Positions 43,011-52,632 of a stretch of 64,000 nucleotides of DNA are shown in pieces. The notes beneath the pieces were generated by a model. The model ran no database searches. It worked only from the letters and a program-made list of their open reading frames with translations, and was not told the DNA's origin. Position numbers and translations under genes: made by a program. The stretch lies in assembly GCA_030697165.1 (NCBI GenBank), contig JAUYQQ010000011.1, forward strand, positions 186,001 through 250,000, written 5' to 3'. The first letter of the stretch is position 1; the number at the start of each line of letters is the position of its first letter. The stretch is from Acidobacteriota bacterium (GTDB lineage Bacteria > Acidobacteriota > Vicinamibacteria > Vicinamibacterales > UBA2999).

Positions 43011-44294
43011 TCAAACCGATTTGAGGCGGTGCCCGAGCTTGTCTTTCTTTACTTTCAGGTACTTACGGGTGGTGTCGGAGGCGGCAATCTCCAGTGGGAG
43101 GGTCGAGGACACCGACAGGCCGTACCCCTGCAGACCCACGAACTTACGGGGATTGTTGGTCAGCAGCCGCATGGTTCGGACCCCCAGGTCGCGCAGGATC
43201 TGGGCGCCGATGCCGTAATCACGCTGGTCGGGCTTGAAGCCCAGCTTCTCGTTCGCCTCGACCGTGTCGAGGCCCTGGTCCTGCAGTGCATAGGCCCGAA
43301 TCTTGTTGGCCAGGCCAATGCCGCGCCCTTCCTGGTTGAGATACAGGAGCACGCCCCGGCCTTCGGCGGCAATGCGCCGCATCGCGGCATCGAGCTGGTC
43401 GCCACAGTCGCAGCGGGCCGAATGGAACACGTCACCGGTCAGGCACTTCGAGTGCACGCGCACCAGGATGTCCTTGCCCGAGCTGATGTCCCCTGCCACC
43501 AGCGCGACGTGGGTCATGCTGTCGAGGACGCTGGTGTAGGCGTGAATGCGGAACGGGCCGAGTTCGGTCGGCAAATCCGCTTCCGCCGCTTTCTGAACGA
43601 GGCCTTCGTGCTGCATCCGGTGCTGGATGAGATCCGCCACCGTGATCATCAGCAGTTTGTGCTTGCGCGCGAACTTCGCCAGTTCGGGCACGCGCGCCAT
43701 GGTGCCGTCCTTCTTGGCAATCTCACAGATCACGCCGGCCGGCTCCAGGCCCGCCATGCGCGACAGGTCAACCGCCGCCTCGGTCTGGCCCGCGCGCACC
43801 AGTACGCCGCCGTCGCGCGCGCGCAGCGGGAACACGTGCCCCGGCCGCGCCAGGTCGGCGGGCTTGGTCTTCGGATCGATCGCCGTCAGGACCGTGCGCG
43901 CGCGGTCGTGCGCCGAGATGCCGGTGGACGTGCCGCGCTTCGCCTCGACGCCGACACAGAAAGCCGTCTCGAACTGCGTCGAGTTCATCTGCTGCGGCAC
44001 CTGCAGCGGGATGTTCAGTTCGTCGAGCCGGGCCGCGGTCATGGGCATGCAGATCAGGCCGCGCCCGTGCGTCATCATGAAGTTGATCGCCTCCGGCGTC
44101 ACGTGCTCGGCGGCAATCGTCAGGTCGCCTTCGTTCTCGCGATCCTCGTCATCGACGACGATCAGCATCTCGCCGCGGCGATACGCGGCCACCGCGGTGT
44201 CGATGGTCGCAAACGGCGACTGCGGCCGCGCGCCCGTCGCAATCTTCAGGGCCCGCGACTTGGGGCTGGCGGCTTGGGGCTTCGTAGTGGTCAT
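43011..44294 (-). CDS. ribBA: Bifunctional DHBP synthase / GTP cyclohydrolase II
   Basis: The N-terminal RibB domain makes 3,4-dihydroxy-2-butanone 4-phosphate from ribulose 5-phosphate; the C-terminal RibA domain opens GTP, the first step of riboflavin synthesis. It has 427 residues from ATG 44294. Seen: DDEDRENEGDLTIAAEHVTPEAINFMMTHGRGLIC (RibB), HVFPLRARDGGVLVRAGQTEAAVDL, and the RibA zinc motif SKCLTGDVFHSARCDCGDQL with LNQEGRGIGLANKIRAY. The start overlaps the ribE stop by 4 nt. No ribH follows. Confidence 0.95.
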   Translation of the reverse strand: MTTTKPQAASPKSRALKIATGARPQSPFATIDTAVAAYRRGEMLIVVDDEDRENEGDLTIAAEHVTPEAINFMMTHGRGLICMPMTAARLDELNIPLQVPQQMNSTQFETAFCVGVEAKRGTSTGISAHDRARTVLTAIDPKTKPADLARPGHVFPLRARDGGVLVRAGQTEAAVDLSRMAGLEPAGVICEIAKKDGTMARVPELAKFARKHKLLMITVADLIQHRMQHEGLVQKAAEADLPTELGPFRIHAYTSVLDSMTHVALVAGDISSGKDILVRVHSKCLTGDVFHSARCDCGDQLDAAMRRIAAEGRGVLLYLNQEGRGIGLANKIRAYALQDQGLDTVEANEKLGFKPDQRDYGIGAQILRDLGVRTMRLLTNNPRKFVGLQGYGLSVSSTLPLEIAASDTTRKYLKVKKDKLGHRLKSV

Positions 44295-44884
44295 GACTTC
44301 CTGAGTTCCATGGCGCGGACCGCGTACTTGCCGAATAAGTCGCATTCGAGGTTGACCTTGTCGCCGGCCCGCAGCAGCTTGAGCGTCGTCGTCCGCCAGG
44401 TAAACGGGATCACCTGCACGTCGAACTGCCGCTCGCCAAGGCCGGCCACGGTGAGGCTGACGCCGTCGACGGCGACCGAACCCTTGCGAATGAAATACGC
44501 GGCCAGCCCGGGGGGAAAGGCAATCGTCACCCAATGCGACTCGGCTTCGGGCCGGACGTCTTCGACGGTCCCGACCCCGTCCACGTGGCCCAGGACGAAG
44601 TGACCATCGACGCGGCCGTCGAACCGGAGCGGCCGCTCCAGATTGACCGATTGCCCGCGCTGCAACGCGCCAAAGGTCGTGACGCGCGCGGTTTCGGGGC
44701 CGACGTCGGCCAGCACGTGCTCGCCGTCAATCAGGATGACGGTCAGGCACACCCCGTTCACGGCCACGCTGTCGCCCAGCTTCAGCTCGGTGGCGAGCGG
44801 CGTGTGGATGCGCACGCGGTATCCGCCCCCCGTACCCTTGACCTCGGCCAGCGTGCCGACCGCCTCAACGATCCCCGTGAACAT
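44291..44884 (-). CDS. ribE: Riboflavin synthase, alpha chain
   Basis: Dismutates two 6,7-dimethyl-8-ribityllumazine molecules to riboflavin. It has 197 residues from ATG 44884 ([12 protein letters not shown]). The two lumazine-binding repeats are clear: LGDSVAVNGVCLTV with DGHFVLGHVDGVG, and GSVAVDGVSLTVAGL. The first repeat holds the catalytic N-terminus MFTGIVE. It overlaps the ribD 3' end by 20 nt. ribD-ribE-ribBA are coupled. Confidence 0.95.
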   Translation of the reverse strand: MFTGIVEAVGTLAEVKGTGGGYRVRIHTPLATELKLGDSVAVNGVCLTVILIDGEHVLADVGPETARVTTFGALQRGQSVNLERPLRFDGRVDGHFVLGHVDGVGTVEDVRPEAESHWVTIAFPPGLAAYFIRKGSVAVDGVSLTVAGLGERQFDVQVIPFTWRTTTLKLLRAGDKVNLECDLFGKYAVRAMELRKS

Positions 44885-45950
44885 CTGCTTCCATCCAGGC
44901 ATCCGGCCCGAGCGTCTCAACCCGCACTGGAATGAGTTGCGACATTGGCACCGGCAGTCCGTCGAACACCTTGGCGCCCTGCTCACCCAGTTCGGTGGGC
45001 GCCACAATCACAATCACACGGTCGACGATACGCGCCCGCCAGGCCGCGGCATGCAAAGCGCCGCCCCCCTCGAGCAGTAACGCTGAGATGTCCCACGCCA
45101 GCAGCGCCCGGACGTCGGTGGCCAGGTCGCCGGTGCCTGCCACCAGGGTGGCGCCCGCCGCCCGCAAGGCGTCGGCGCGACCCGGCTGCTGCGCCACCGT
45201 CTCAGCCGTACTGATTATTATGACCGGGCCAGCGGCCAGCGTCGAGAAGAGGCGCGCGCTGGACGGCGTGCGCAGCCGGCGGTCGAACACCACCCGCGCC
45301 AGCGGCCGCAAGCGGTAAGAGTCGCGGGCCGTCAGCACGGGATCATCGGCCAGGACCGTGCCCGACCCCACCCCCACGGCGTCCACCGCTCCGCGCAGGC
45401 GCTGGGTCCGGCGATTGGCCGCCGACGAGGTGATCGCGGTGCGCACCCCGGGGGCCGCCGCGATCTTGCCGTCCTGGCTGGTGGCGACCTTTACGGTCAC
45501 CATGGGCCGTCCCGCGGTCTGCACGGTCGTGAAGGCCCGGTTGAGGCGCGCGGCGTCCTCGCCGAGCAGCCCCACCTCCACCTGGATGCCGCTCGCGCGC
45601 AACTGCGTAAAGCCCCGCCCGCTGACCAGCGGATTGGGGTCGGTCATGGCCGCGACCACCCGCGCGATGCCGGCGCCGATGATGCGATCGGTACATGGAC
45701 CGGTGCGGCCGACGTGACAACAGGGCTCGAGATTCACATAGAGCGTCGCGCCGCGCGCGCGCTCCCCGGCGGCCTGCAGCGCGAACACCTCGGCGTGTGG
45801 ATCGCCGACGCGAGGGTGCCGGCCCTCGCCGACGATCACGCCGTCGGTGCCGACCACCACGGCGCCCACCATCGGATTGGGCGTCGTGACACCCTCGGCC
45901 CGCCGGGCGTGAAACAACGCGCGCCGCATGTAATCGGCGTCGCTCACCAT
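44865..45950 (-). CDS. ribD: Bifunctional pyrimidine deaminase/reductase RibD
   Basis: Deaminates and reduces the first pyrimidine intermediate of riboflavin synthesis. It has 361 residues. The deaminase domain has the zinc site HAEVFAL and [15 protein letters not shown]. The reductase domain starts about residue 145 ([16 protein letters not shown]...[17 protein letters not shown]) and continues to [13 protein letters not shown]. The start overlaps the ftsY 3' end by 7 nt. It leads ribD-ribE-ribBA. Confidence 0.95.
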   Translation of the reverse strand: MVSDADYMRRALFHARRAEGVTTPNPMVGAVVVGTDGVIVGEGRHPRVGDPHAEVFALQAAGERARGATLYVNLEPCCHVGRTGPCTDRIIGAGIARVVAAMTDPNPLVSGRGFTQLRASGIQVEVGLLGEDAARLNRAFTTVQTAGRPMVTVKVATSQDGKIAAAPGVRTAITSSAANRRTQRLRGAVDAVGVGSGTVLADDPVLTARDSYRLRPLARVVFDRRLRTPSSARLFSTLAAGPVIIISTAETVAQQPGRADALRAAGATLVAGTGDLATDVRALLAWDISALLLEGGGALHAAAWRARIVDRVIVIVAPTELGEQGAKVFDGLPVPMSQLIPVRVETLGPDAWMEADVHGDR

Positions 45951-46867
45951 TTCTCTTGGAAGATGGCGTCGACGTATTCACGCGGCGAGAACGGCAGCAA
46001 GTCGTCCACGCCTTCGCCGACGCCGATGTACCGAATCGGCAGCTTCAAGTCGTGGGCAATGGCGACCGCGATGCCGCCCTTGGCGGTGCCATCGAGCTTG
46101 GTCAACACGATCCCGGTGACCCCGGCCACGCTGGTGAACTCGCGGGCCTGCGCCAGGCCGTTCTGCCCGACGGTGGCATCGAGCACCAGCAGCACTTCGT
46201 GAGGTGCCCCGGCCACCTCGCGGCTCGCCACCCGCCGGATCTTGTCGAGTTCGTTCATGAGGTTGGTGCGCGTATGGAGCCGGCCGGCGGTATCGACCAG
46301 CACGACGTCGCGCTGGCGAGCCTTGCCCGCCGTGATCGCGTCGAACACCACGGCCGCCGGATCCGACCCCTCGCGCGCGCGGACCATCTCGACGCCGGCG
46401 CGATCCGCCCAAATTTGCAACTGGTCCACCGCCGCGGCACGAAAGGTGTCGGCCGCGCAAATCAGCGGCGTGCGGCCCTCGCGCTTCAACTGATTCGCCA
46501 ACTTGCCGATCGTGGTGGTCTTGCCGACGCCGTTGACGCCGACGATCAGCATGACGTGCGGCTTCACCGTGGGCGGAGCCAGCGGGGTCGTCGCTTCCAG
46601 TACGCGCAACATCTCCTGCTTCACGAGCTCGCGCAGGCTCTCGCCGCGACGTTGCCGCCGTGTGACGGCGCCGACAATTTCGCCCGACGCGGCGACGCCG
46701 ACGTCGGCCATCAGCAGCACCTCTTCGAGCGCTTCGGCGGTCTCGGCATCGATGTCGCGGGTGCGCGCCTCGGTAGCGTCGGCGAGCCGCACGATGTCTT
46801 CAAACTTGTCAACCAGCTGCTGCGTCGTGCGCTGCAGCCCCTGCTTCAACTTGTCAAAAAGGCCCAT
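45944..46867 (-). CDS. ftsY: Signal recognition particle receptor FtsY
   Basis: Membrane-associated GTPase receptor for Ffh-bound ribosomes. It has 307 residues, lacking the long acidic A domain of E. coli FtsY. Seen: the N domain ([24 protein letters not shown]), the G1 motif [36 protein letters not shown], and [14 protein letters not shown]. The C-terminus [13 protein letters not shown] is typical. It follows gpsA by 17 nt. Confidence 0.97.
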   Translation of the reverse strand: MGLFDKLKQGLQRTTQQLVDKFEDIVRLADATEARTRDIDAETAEALEEVLLMADVGVAASGEIVGAVTRRQRRGESLRELVKQEMLRVLEATTPLAPPTVKPHVMLIVGVNGVGKTTTIGKLANQLKREGRTPLICAADTFRAAAVDQLQIWADRAGVEMVRAREGSDPAAVVFDAITAGKARQRDVVLVDTAGRLHTRTNLMNELDKIRRVASREVAGAPHEVLLVLDATVGQNGLAQAREFTSVAGVTGIVLTKLDGTAKGGIAVAIAHDLKLPIRYIGVGEGVDDLLPFSPREYVDAIFQEKW

Positions 46868-46884
46868 TCGTTGGTCAGATCTTT

Positions 46885-47886
46885 CTACGCGTGTTCCAGC
46901 TTTTGCTTGCGGCCCATCAGGTTCCTGATCGCGGTCTGCGGGTCACTGCGGCCCGCCAGCACGTCGGACATTCCCTGGGCAATCGGGAGCTCGATCCCAT
47001 GGCGGGCGCCGAGCGCCAGCGCCGCCTCGGTCGTGCGCACACCTTCGGCGACCGTCTTCGTCCGGGCCAGTATCTGCGCCAGCGATTCACCGCGCGCCAG
47101 CGCCATCCCTAACTGCCGGTTCCGGCTGAGATCGCCAGTACACGTCAGCACGAGATCGCCCAGGCCCGCGAGGCCGGCCATGGTTTCGCGCTGGGCGCCC
47201 AGGCCGACCGCGAGCCTGGAGAGCTCGGCCAGGCCACGCGTGATCAGGGCCGCCAGTGCGTTGTGACCGAGCCCGAGGCCTTCGACCACTCCGGCCGCAA
47301 TCGCAATGATGTTCTTGAGGGCGCCGCCGATCTCCACGCCGACCACGTCGCTGCTGCCATACAGCCGCAGCGAGTTCGACCGGAAGTGGGCCTGGATCAT
47401 CTCGACGGCGGCAGACGATGCCCCAGCGGCGACCATGGCGGTTGGCAGTTCGCGCGCCAGCTCGATCGCGAAGCTCGGGCCCGACAGGACCACCACCTCG
47501 ACACCGGCAGGACATTCGGCGCGAAGCACCTCCGACATGCGCAGCATCGAGCCCTGCTCGAGACCCTTGGTCGCGCTGACCACGTTGCAGCCGGTTGCCA
47601 TGAACGGGTTGGCCGCCCGCATCACGTCGCGCACGCCGTGCGACGGCACCGCAACGACGACGAACCGAGCGCCGACCAGCGCGTCTTCGAGCGCATGGGT
47701 CGGCCCCAGCGACGGCGGCAGTTCGATGCCCGGTAAATACGTCGCGTTGACCCGCGTCGTCGCCATCTGCGTAGCGAGCGCAGCGTCCCGGGCCCACAGG
47801 CGGACGTCGTGCCCGGTCCGCGCCAGGTGCACGGCCAGCGCCGTGCCCCAACTACCCGATCCCAACACCCCGATGGTGTGTGTCAT
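46885..47886 (-). CDS. gpsA: Glycerol-3-phosphate dehydrogenase [NAD(P)+]
   Basis: Reduces dihydroxyacetone phosphate to sn-glycerol 3-phosphate for phospholipid synthesis. It has 333 residues from ATG 47886. Seen: [29 protein letters not shown] (NAD fold), [29 protein letters not shown], and the catalytic-Lys region [38 protein letters not shown]. Overlap with plsY upstream (4 nt) links the two enzymes that make and acylate G3P. Confidence 0.96.
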   Translation of the reverse strand: MTHTIGVLGSGSWGTALAVHLARTGHDVRLWARDAALATQMATTRVNATYLPGIELPPSLGPTHALEDALVGARFVVVAVPSHGVRDVMRAANPFMATGCNVVSATKGLEQGSMLRMSEVLRAECPAGVEVVVLSGPSFAIELARELPTAMVAAGASSAAVEMIQAHFRSNSLRLYGSSDVVGVEIGGALKNIIAIAAGVVEGLGLGHNALAALITRGLAELSRLAVGLGAQRETMAGLAGLGDLVLTCTGDLSRNRQLGMALARGESLAQILARTKTVAEGVRTTEAALALGARHGIELPIAQGMSDVLAGRSDPQTAIRNLMGRKQKLEHA

Positions 47887-48455
47887 GTCCCTAATGCGCG
47901 TTCGGTTCGCGACCACAGGCGGGCGACATTGCCGCGGTGACGGAACAGAATCAAGGCCGCCACGATGGTGGCGCCGAGGTCGACCGCGCGCAGGCCCGGC
48001 GTCGACCACTCGATCACCGGCAGCAGCACGGCGGCGACGATGGAACCGAGCGAGACGAAGCGGGTGCGGGCGACCGTCAACCCGAACGCCGCCGCGGCAA
48101 TCGCCGTCGGCCACGGCGCCAGCACCCCGAACACGCCGCTGGCGGTCGCCACGCCCTTGCCGCCTTTGAAGCCCAGCCAGACTGGATAGATCTGGCCCAC
48201 CACGGCGGCCACCCCGGCCGCCACCCCCGCCGGCCCCGGGCCCACCACCAACACCGCGCCGGCGCCCTTGGTGACGTCGGCGAGCATCACGGCGAGCCCC
48301 ATGCGCCATCCGCCGGTGCGGTACACGTTCGCCGCGCCGACGTTACCGCTGCCGACCTGGCGCAGGTCCACGCCACGCGCCGACTGCGCGACGAGGTAGC
48401 CGATCGGCAGCGAGCCGACGGCGTAGCCGATCAGGATGGCGGGAAGGAGGTCCAT
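47883..48455 (-). CDS. plsY: Acyl-phosphate:glycerol-3-phosphate acyltransferase
   Basis: Inner-membrane enzyme that makes lysophosphatidic acid from G3P and acyl phosphate. It has 190 residues from ATG 48455 with about five membrane helices. Seen: GSGNVGAANVYRTGG, the GFKGGKGVATASG motif and, near the C-terminus, RHRGNVARLW. The start overlaps the thpR stop. The pair with gpsA is common. Confidence 0.95.
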   Translation of the reverse strand: MDLLPAILIGYAVGSLPIGYLVAQSARGVDLRQVGSGNVGAANVYRTGGWRMGLAVMLADVTKGAGAVLVVGPGPAGVAAGVAAVVGQIYPVWLGFKGGKGVATASGVFGVLAPWPTAIAAAAFGLTVARTRFVSLGSIVAAVLLPVIEWSTPGLRAVDLGATIVAALILFRHRGNVARLWSRTERALGT

Positions 48456-49066
48456 ACGAGTGGCGCACTGACCAGTCCAGTATAGTGCGGCCCTCGCCCC
48501 TCGACTGCGCTCGGGGCGACCCTGAGCCTGTCGAAGGGCCGTGTCAGATGGCTGCGATACAGGGTGACGCGATCCACCACCGATCGCGCGCCGCGCACCT
48601 CGACCGACTGCAGCACCTTGGGCCAATCGACACCCGCCCCGGCCATCTTGATGCGCCCGAGCGTGAGATGCGGCAGCAGGGGCCGCGACTCGGGATCGAA
48701 CGTGCCCGCGAGCCGCCGGCTCACCTCGGCCTCGAGCGCGCCGAGCGGCGAACCGCCGGCGACCACCCCGAGCCACAGCGCCCGCGGATGACGCGGCGAC
48801 GGGAACGCGCCGATGCCGCGCCACTCGACCTCGAACGGCGCCATGTCGTAGGGCGGGGACAGCTGCTCGCAGAGCGCCGGCAGCGCCGCCTCGTCAACCT
48901 CGCCGATGAACCGCAGCGTCACATGCATCGCCGCCGGCCTGACCCAGGTGATCTTCGGCGGCGTCTTCACGGCGTCGATCTTGTTGGTGATGACCTGGAT
49001 GACCCGGGCGGCCTCGGCGCGAACGGCATCGCCGACATCAATGGCGACAAAGACCCTCGCGAACAT
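48431..49066 (-). CDS. thpR: RNA 2',3'-cyclic phosphodiesterase (2H family) with repeat-derived tail
   Basis: 2H phosphoesterase that hydrolyses RNA 2',3'-cyclic phosphates. It has 211 residues from ATG 49066. Both HxT motifs are seen: MHVTLRFIGE and LPHLTLGRI. Near the end, after LYRSHLT, the sequence RPFDRLRVAPSAVEGR precedes GPHYTGL; this segment is encoded by an interspersed repeat (48493-48542) that is in frame. The remainder matches a normal 2H C-terminus, so the repeat looks inserted without breaking the gene. It overlaps cinA upstream and plsY downstream. Confidence 0.88.
   Translation of the reverse strand: MFARVFVAIDVGDAVRAEAARVIQVITNKIDAVKTPPKITWVRPAAMHVTLRFIGEVDEAALPALCEQLSPPYDMAPFEVEWRGIGAFPSPRHPRALWLGVVAGGSPLGALEAEVSRRLAGTFDPESRPLLPHLTLGRIKMAGAGVDWPKVLQSVEVRGARSVVDRVTLYRSHLTRPFDRLRVAPSAVEGRGPHYTGLVSAPLVWTSFPPS
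48493..48542. repeat. Interspersed palindromic repeat inside thpR
   Basis: CGCCCCTCGACTGCGCTCGG followed by GGCGACCCTGAGCCTGTCGAAGG. This is the form of a widespread bacterial intergenic repeat (CCTTCGACAGGCTCAGG and its partner). Here it lies within coding sequence and adds about 16 residues in frame. Confidence 0.8.
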
Positions 49067-50340
49067 CAGCCTCCCAGCAACGAGCGGCGCAACAGGTCGA
49101 TGGCCCAGTTTGCCGACATGGCCTTGACCATGTCGCGCCCGCCGGGGAACCGGAACGTGCGCACGTGTGTGGCCGCGCCGGCGACGGCAATGCACACGGT
49201 GCCGACCGGCTTCTCGGCGCTGCCGCCGCCGGGCCCGGCGATGCCGGTAATGCTGACGCCGACCTGCACGCCGGCGCGGTCGCGAATGCCTTCGGCCATG
49301 GCGGCGGCCACCGGCTCGCTGACCGCGCCATGTTCCCTGATCAACGACGCGGGCACGCCAAGCAGGTCAACCTTGGCTTGATTGCTGTACGCCACGATGC
49401 TGCGCTCGACGTAGTCGGAACTCCCCGGCACGTCGGTCAACCGCGACGTGGCCAGACCGCCGGTGCAGGATTCGGCGAGCGCCACGCGCCAGCCGCGCGC
49501 GCGCAGCAACTCGCCCACCGTGGCCTCGAGCGACGCGCCGTTGGTGCTGACGACGTCGCGACCGAGTGCGCGCGTCAACTCATCGACCGCTGCGTCCAGC
49601 GCCGCCGCCGCCGACGGCGCGTCGGCGGATTGAAGCACCAGGTGCAGCTCGACCTGGCCAAGCCCGGCAAGAATGGTCGTGTCGATCGCCGGGTGCTGCG
49701 CCAGCCAGCGCGAGTAAATGGGCTGCGCGACTTCCTCGACCGCGGATTCGCCCTTACCGGATACGCGCACCAGGCGGCGAAACAGCCGCGTGTCGCCCGC
49801 GAGGGCGGCCAGGCGTGTCCGCACCTCGCCGGCCATCATCGGCTGCATCTCGCGGGGTGGGCCCGGCAGCAAGGCAATGACTGCCCCGTCGTGCTCGAGC
49901 CATAGTCCGGGCGCGGTGCCGTTCGGGTTGTCGAGGACGGTCGCGCCGCTCGGCACCTGGGCCTGGCGGCGGTTGACGGCCGGCATCTTCCAGCCGCGCG
50001 AGGCAAACCGCCGCTCGATCGCCTCGATGATCACGGGGTCTTCGCGCATCGACAGCCCCAGGTGGCCCGCCACCACCTCGCGGGTGAGGTCATCGTCGGT
50101 GGGACCGAGGCCACCAGTCATCACGACCACGCGGTGCCGATGCAAGGCGTGCGCAAGGTAAGACGCGAGCTCGCCGCGGTGGTCGCCGATGATCGCCTTG
50201 CACGTCACGGCGATGCCGAGATCGTTCAGCACCTGGGTGATGAAGAGCGAGTTGGTGTCGGTCTTCTCGGGCGTGAGCAGCTCGCTGCCAACGGCGATGA
50301 TGGTCGCGTCGAGGGGGCGGGAGTCTACGCGATCAGCCAC
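49066..50340 (-). CDS. cinA: CinA family protein with nicotinamide-nucleotide amidase domain
   Basis: Two-domain CinA. The N-terminal MoCF-like domain (ATIIAVGSELLTPEKTDTNSLFITQVLNDLGI, VVMTGGLGPTDDDLTRE) is probably an ADP-ribose pyrophosphatase-type domain. The C-terminal PncC-type NMN amidase domain has ALAESCTGGLATSRLTDVPGSSDYVERSIVAYSNQAK and VSITGIAGPGGGSAEKPVGTVCIA. It recycles NMN. The start is uncertain: GTG 50340 (16-nt overlap with pgpA) was chosen; ATG 50361 (431 residues) is possible. Confidence 0.9.
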   Translation of the reverse strand: MADRVDSRPLDATIIAVGSELLTPEKTDTNSLFITQVLNDLGIAVTCKAIIGDHRGELASYLAHALHRHRVVVMTGGLGPTDDDLTREVVAGHLGLSMREDPVIIEAIERRFASRGWKMPAVNRRQAQVPSGATVLDNPNGTAPGLWLEHDGAVIALLPGPPREMQPMMAGEVRTRLAALAGDTRLFRRLVRVSGKGESAVEEVAQPIYSRWLAQHPAIDTTILAGLGQVELHLVLQSADAPSAAAALDAAVDELTRALGRDVVSTNGASLEATVGELLRARGWRVALAESCTGGLATSRLTDVPGSSDYVERSIVAYSNQAKVDLLGVPASLIREHGAVSEPVAAAMAEGIRDRAGVQVGVSITGIAGPGGGSAEKPVGTVCIAVAGAATHVRTFRFPGGRDMVKAMSANWAIDLLRRSLLGG

Positions 50341-50792
50341 GACGGCATCCACCACATGCACAGGCGCAGCACGAGGTACGCATACACCCCGGCCATCGCG
50401 TCGTCGAGCATGATGCCGTAGCCGCCGGGCAGGTGCTCCAGGCGGCCGGCCGGGTACGGCTTGACGACATCAAACAGCCGGAACAGCAGGAATCCGACCA
50501 GGACGCCGGCGAGCGACACCGGCAGCAATGCCAGCGTGATCAACATCCCGAGTACTTCGTCGATCACGACCGGCCCGGGATCCTTGCGGCCGAGGGCGCG
50601 CTCGGCGCCGTTGGCCGACCAGATGCCCGCCGCCAGCACCACGGCAATGGTTCCCAGTTCGAACGCCGGCATCCCCACCCAGCGGACGAAGGCGAACAGC
50701 GCCAGGGCCGCCAGCGAACCGGCGGTGCCGGGAGCGATCGGGAAGAACCCGACGTAGCCAAAGGTGGCCACAAACAACGCCAACTGGTTCAT
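50325..50792 (-). CDS. pgpA: Phosphatidylglycerophosphatase A
   Basis: Dephosphorylates phosphatidylglycerol phosphate to phosphatidylglycerol in the inner membrane. It has 155 residues with about four membrane helices. Seen: ATFGYVGFFPIAPGTAGSLAAL, VVIDEVLGMLITL, and LFRLFDVVKPYPAGRLEHLPGGYGIMLDDAMAGVYAYL, all diagnostic. It adjoins plsY and gpsA in a phospholipid-synthesis run. It overlaps the RDD gene by 4 nt. Confidence 0.94.
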   Translation of the reverse strand: MNQLALFVATFGYVGFFPIAPGTAGSLAALALFAFVRWVGMPAFELGTIAVVLAAGIWSANGAERALGRKDPGPVVIDEVLGMLITLALLPVSLAGVLVGFLLFRLFDVVKPYPAGRLEHLPGGYGIMLDDAMAGVYAYLVLRLCMWWMPSWLIA

Positions 50793-51778
50793 TCGCTGAC
50801 CACGCGGGTGCCCGCCAGACGATCGTGCAAGGCGCGATGATCGCTGCTGAAGAACGCCGGCACGTACGACAGCCCCAGCGTGGCCGGCACCAGCATGCAG
50901 CCAACCGCCCGCAACACGCCACCGGCCGCGTCGATCGGCCGGCCGTCGTCGCCAATCACCCGCAGCCCGAGGAGCATCTTGCCAATGGTTTGTCCGCCGG
51001 CCACGGTGAACGCCGCCACGTAGCCGAACGCCAGCAGCGCCAGGAAGGCGGCGAACGGCGCCACCGGAATGACCCGCAGATCCTCGATCGTCGTTTGCAG
51101 CCCGGAAATGCGCAGCGTGAGAAACAACACCGCGGCGTCCACCGCCGCGAGCAGGGCGAGGTCGATCACGCCGGCGCCAACCCGCGCCGCCAGCGTCGGC
51201 GCCTGCATCAGTGAGGCCACGGTTTCAGCAGTCAGCGCGCTGACCTCGGCGCTGGTCGGCGGCGCCGGCGCCGGCTCGAACGCGAGCGGCGCTTCCATGC
51301 GGACTGGCCGCGTGGTCCGTGGCCGGTTGCGCGGGATCTCGGGGGTGGCGCGGCGCACGGCCAGCGGCGTGCGCGCCGCGCGTGGCAGGAGCGGCGCGTC
51401 ATCGAACGGCAGCGCGTTCGGATCCGCCGGCACGTCTGGCGGCTCGTGCTCCGGCTCGGCCCGGGCGTGGGGCTCGGCGAGCGACATCAACGACGGGGCT
51501 GAGGGTTCGAGAGCGCCGGACCGGGGTTCGGATGCGACCGCCGTGCCGGACTCGGCATCGCCAAACAGGCGATCGAGATCCAGCGCCCCAGCGGCGAGGT
51601 TGTCGGTCTGCCGCTTGATGGCCGGCAACTCGAAGTCACCGGACGATTCCGAGGCCGGGTCTGGTCGCAGGGCTAGATCGGGCTCGGTGCTGAAGGGCGA
51701 CAGCGAGAAGTCGTACTGGCAGTTCCGGCACCGGTCGGTGGTCTCAAACCCAAGGTAACCGCACTTCGGGCACTTCAT
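50789..51778 (-). CDS. Zinc-ribbon and RDD-domain membrane protein
   Basis: 329 residues. An N-terminal zinc ribbon (MKCPKCGYLGFETTDRCRNCQYDFS) leads to a long Pro/Ala/Glu-rich disordered region (about 30-185). A C-terminal RDD domain of three or four membrane helices follows (LAARVGAGVIDLALLAAVDAAVLFLTL; GGQTIGKMLLGLRVIGDDGRPI; LHDRLAGTRVV). The RDD domain is found in small transporters or accessory membrane proteins; the substrate is not known. It is coupled to the TPR protein upstream. Confidence 0.85.
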   Translation of the reverse strand: MKCPKCGYLGFETTDRCRNCQYDFSLSPFSTEPDLALRPDPASESSGDFELPAIKRQTDNLAAGALDLDRLFGDAESGTAVASEPRSGALEPSAPSLMSLAEPHARAEPEHEPPDVPADPNALPFDDAPLLPRAARTPLAVRRATPEIPRNRPRTTRPVRMEAPLAFEPAPAPPTSAEVSALTAETVASLMQAPTLAARVGAGVIDLALLAAVDAAVLFLTLRISGLQTTIEDLRVIPVAPFAAFLALLAFGYVAAFTVAGGQTIGKMLLGLRVIGDDGRPIDAAGGVLRAVGCMLVPATLGLSYVPAFFSSDHRALHDRLAGTRVVSE

Positions 51779-52632
51779 TCGCGGGGCGGCTCGGTGGACG
51801 GGACGGCGGGCGCGGGCGCCGAGGCCTCGGCGATCGCAATCGCCAGCAGCTCGGTTTGAATCGCGCCGCGCAAGCGATCCGCATCCGGGCGTAACGAGTC
51901 GCCGAGCGGCACGCGGTCGAGGACGCGCAGCGCGTCGCGCAACTTGCCGCTCCCAAACAGCGCGCGGCCCTGGACCAGGTAGGTTTCAGTGGGCGCCGGC
52001 ACGGGCAGCGGCGCCGGCGTGACCGAAGCGGTCACCGGCGTCCCGGCGGTGGCCTGGACCGGGAACCAGTCGGCCAGGCCGTTCGGCGTGACGACGACAA
52101 ACGAAATGGCGGCCACGATCACAATCGCCGCCGCCGTCAGCAGCCACAACACCAGGCTGCGCGAGCGCGGCTCCTCGGTCGGCTGACCGGTGGTCGCGGG
52201 CCTGACCCGGGCGCGTTCGCGGCCCGCCGGCGCCACGTGCGACGAGGTGCGCTGGCCCACGTCGAGGCGATCGATGCGTCCAATCACGCCGAGCGCCACG
52301 TCGTGCGAGGCGCCCTGGTCCAGGGCATCGCTCAGCAGCGCGCGGGCGCGCACCACCTCGCCGCGATCGAACGCTTCGAGGCCCTGGTGCACGAGCGCCT
52401 CGGAAATGCGCTGCTGCTCCGCCTGCGCGCTGCGCGCGCGATCGATATACGCCCGCGCGCGATCGTGGTTGCGATCGAGGAACAGCACGCGGGTCCACAG
52501 GTTGACCGCGGCGTCGAACTCACCGGCAAAATAGTGATCGAGACCCGTCACGAGCAGATGCTCGATACGCCCCTCGTCTTCAGCGGGCAGCGCCTCAGGC
52601 CGGCGAGGGCCTGACGTGTGCGGGTCGGCCAT
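51775..52632 (-). CDS. TPR membrane protein, function unknown
   Basis: 285 residues. N-terminal cytosolic TPR-like helices (EGRIEHLLVTGLDHYFAGEFDAAVNLWTRVLFLDRNHDRARAYIDRAR) are followed by a second helical block. One membrane helix (LVLWLLTAAAIVIVAAISFVVV, about 160-181) and a Pro/Ala/Thr-rich periplasmic part end in another short TPR-like block (GRALFGSGKLRDALRVLDRVP). It may be a scaffold. It starts at ATG 52632 close to a divergent promoter shared with ftcD and is the first gene of the long minus-strand run. Confidence 0.75.
   Translation of the reverse strand: MADPHTSGPRRPEALPAEDEGRIEHLLVTGLDHYFAGEFDAAVNLWTRVLFLDRNHDRARAYIDRARSAQAEQQRISEALVHQGLEAFDRGEVVRARALLSDALDQGASHDVALGVIGRIDRLDVGQRTSSHVAPAGRERARVRPATTGQPTEEPRSRSLVLWLLTAAAIVIVAAISFVVVTPNGLADWFPVQATAGTPVTASVTPAPLPVPAPTETYLVQGRALFGSGKLRDALRVLDRVPLGDSLRPDADRLRGAIQTELLAIAIAEASAPAPAVPSTEPPRE

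Noticed and set aside
45950-46867. FMN riboswitch before ribD
   Set aside because: ribD overlaps ftsY, so there is no room for a leader, and the conserved FMN elements were not seen.
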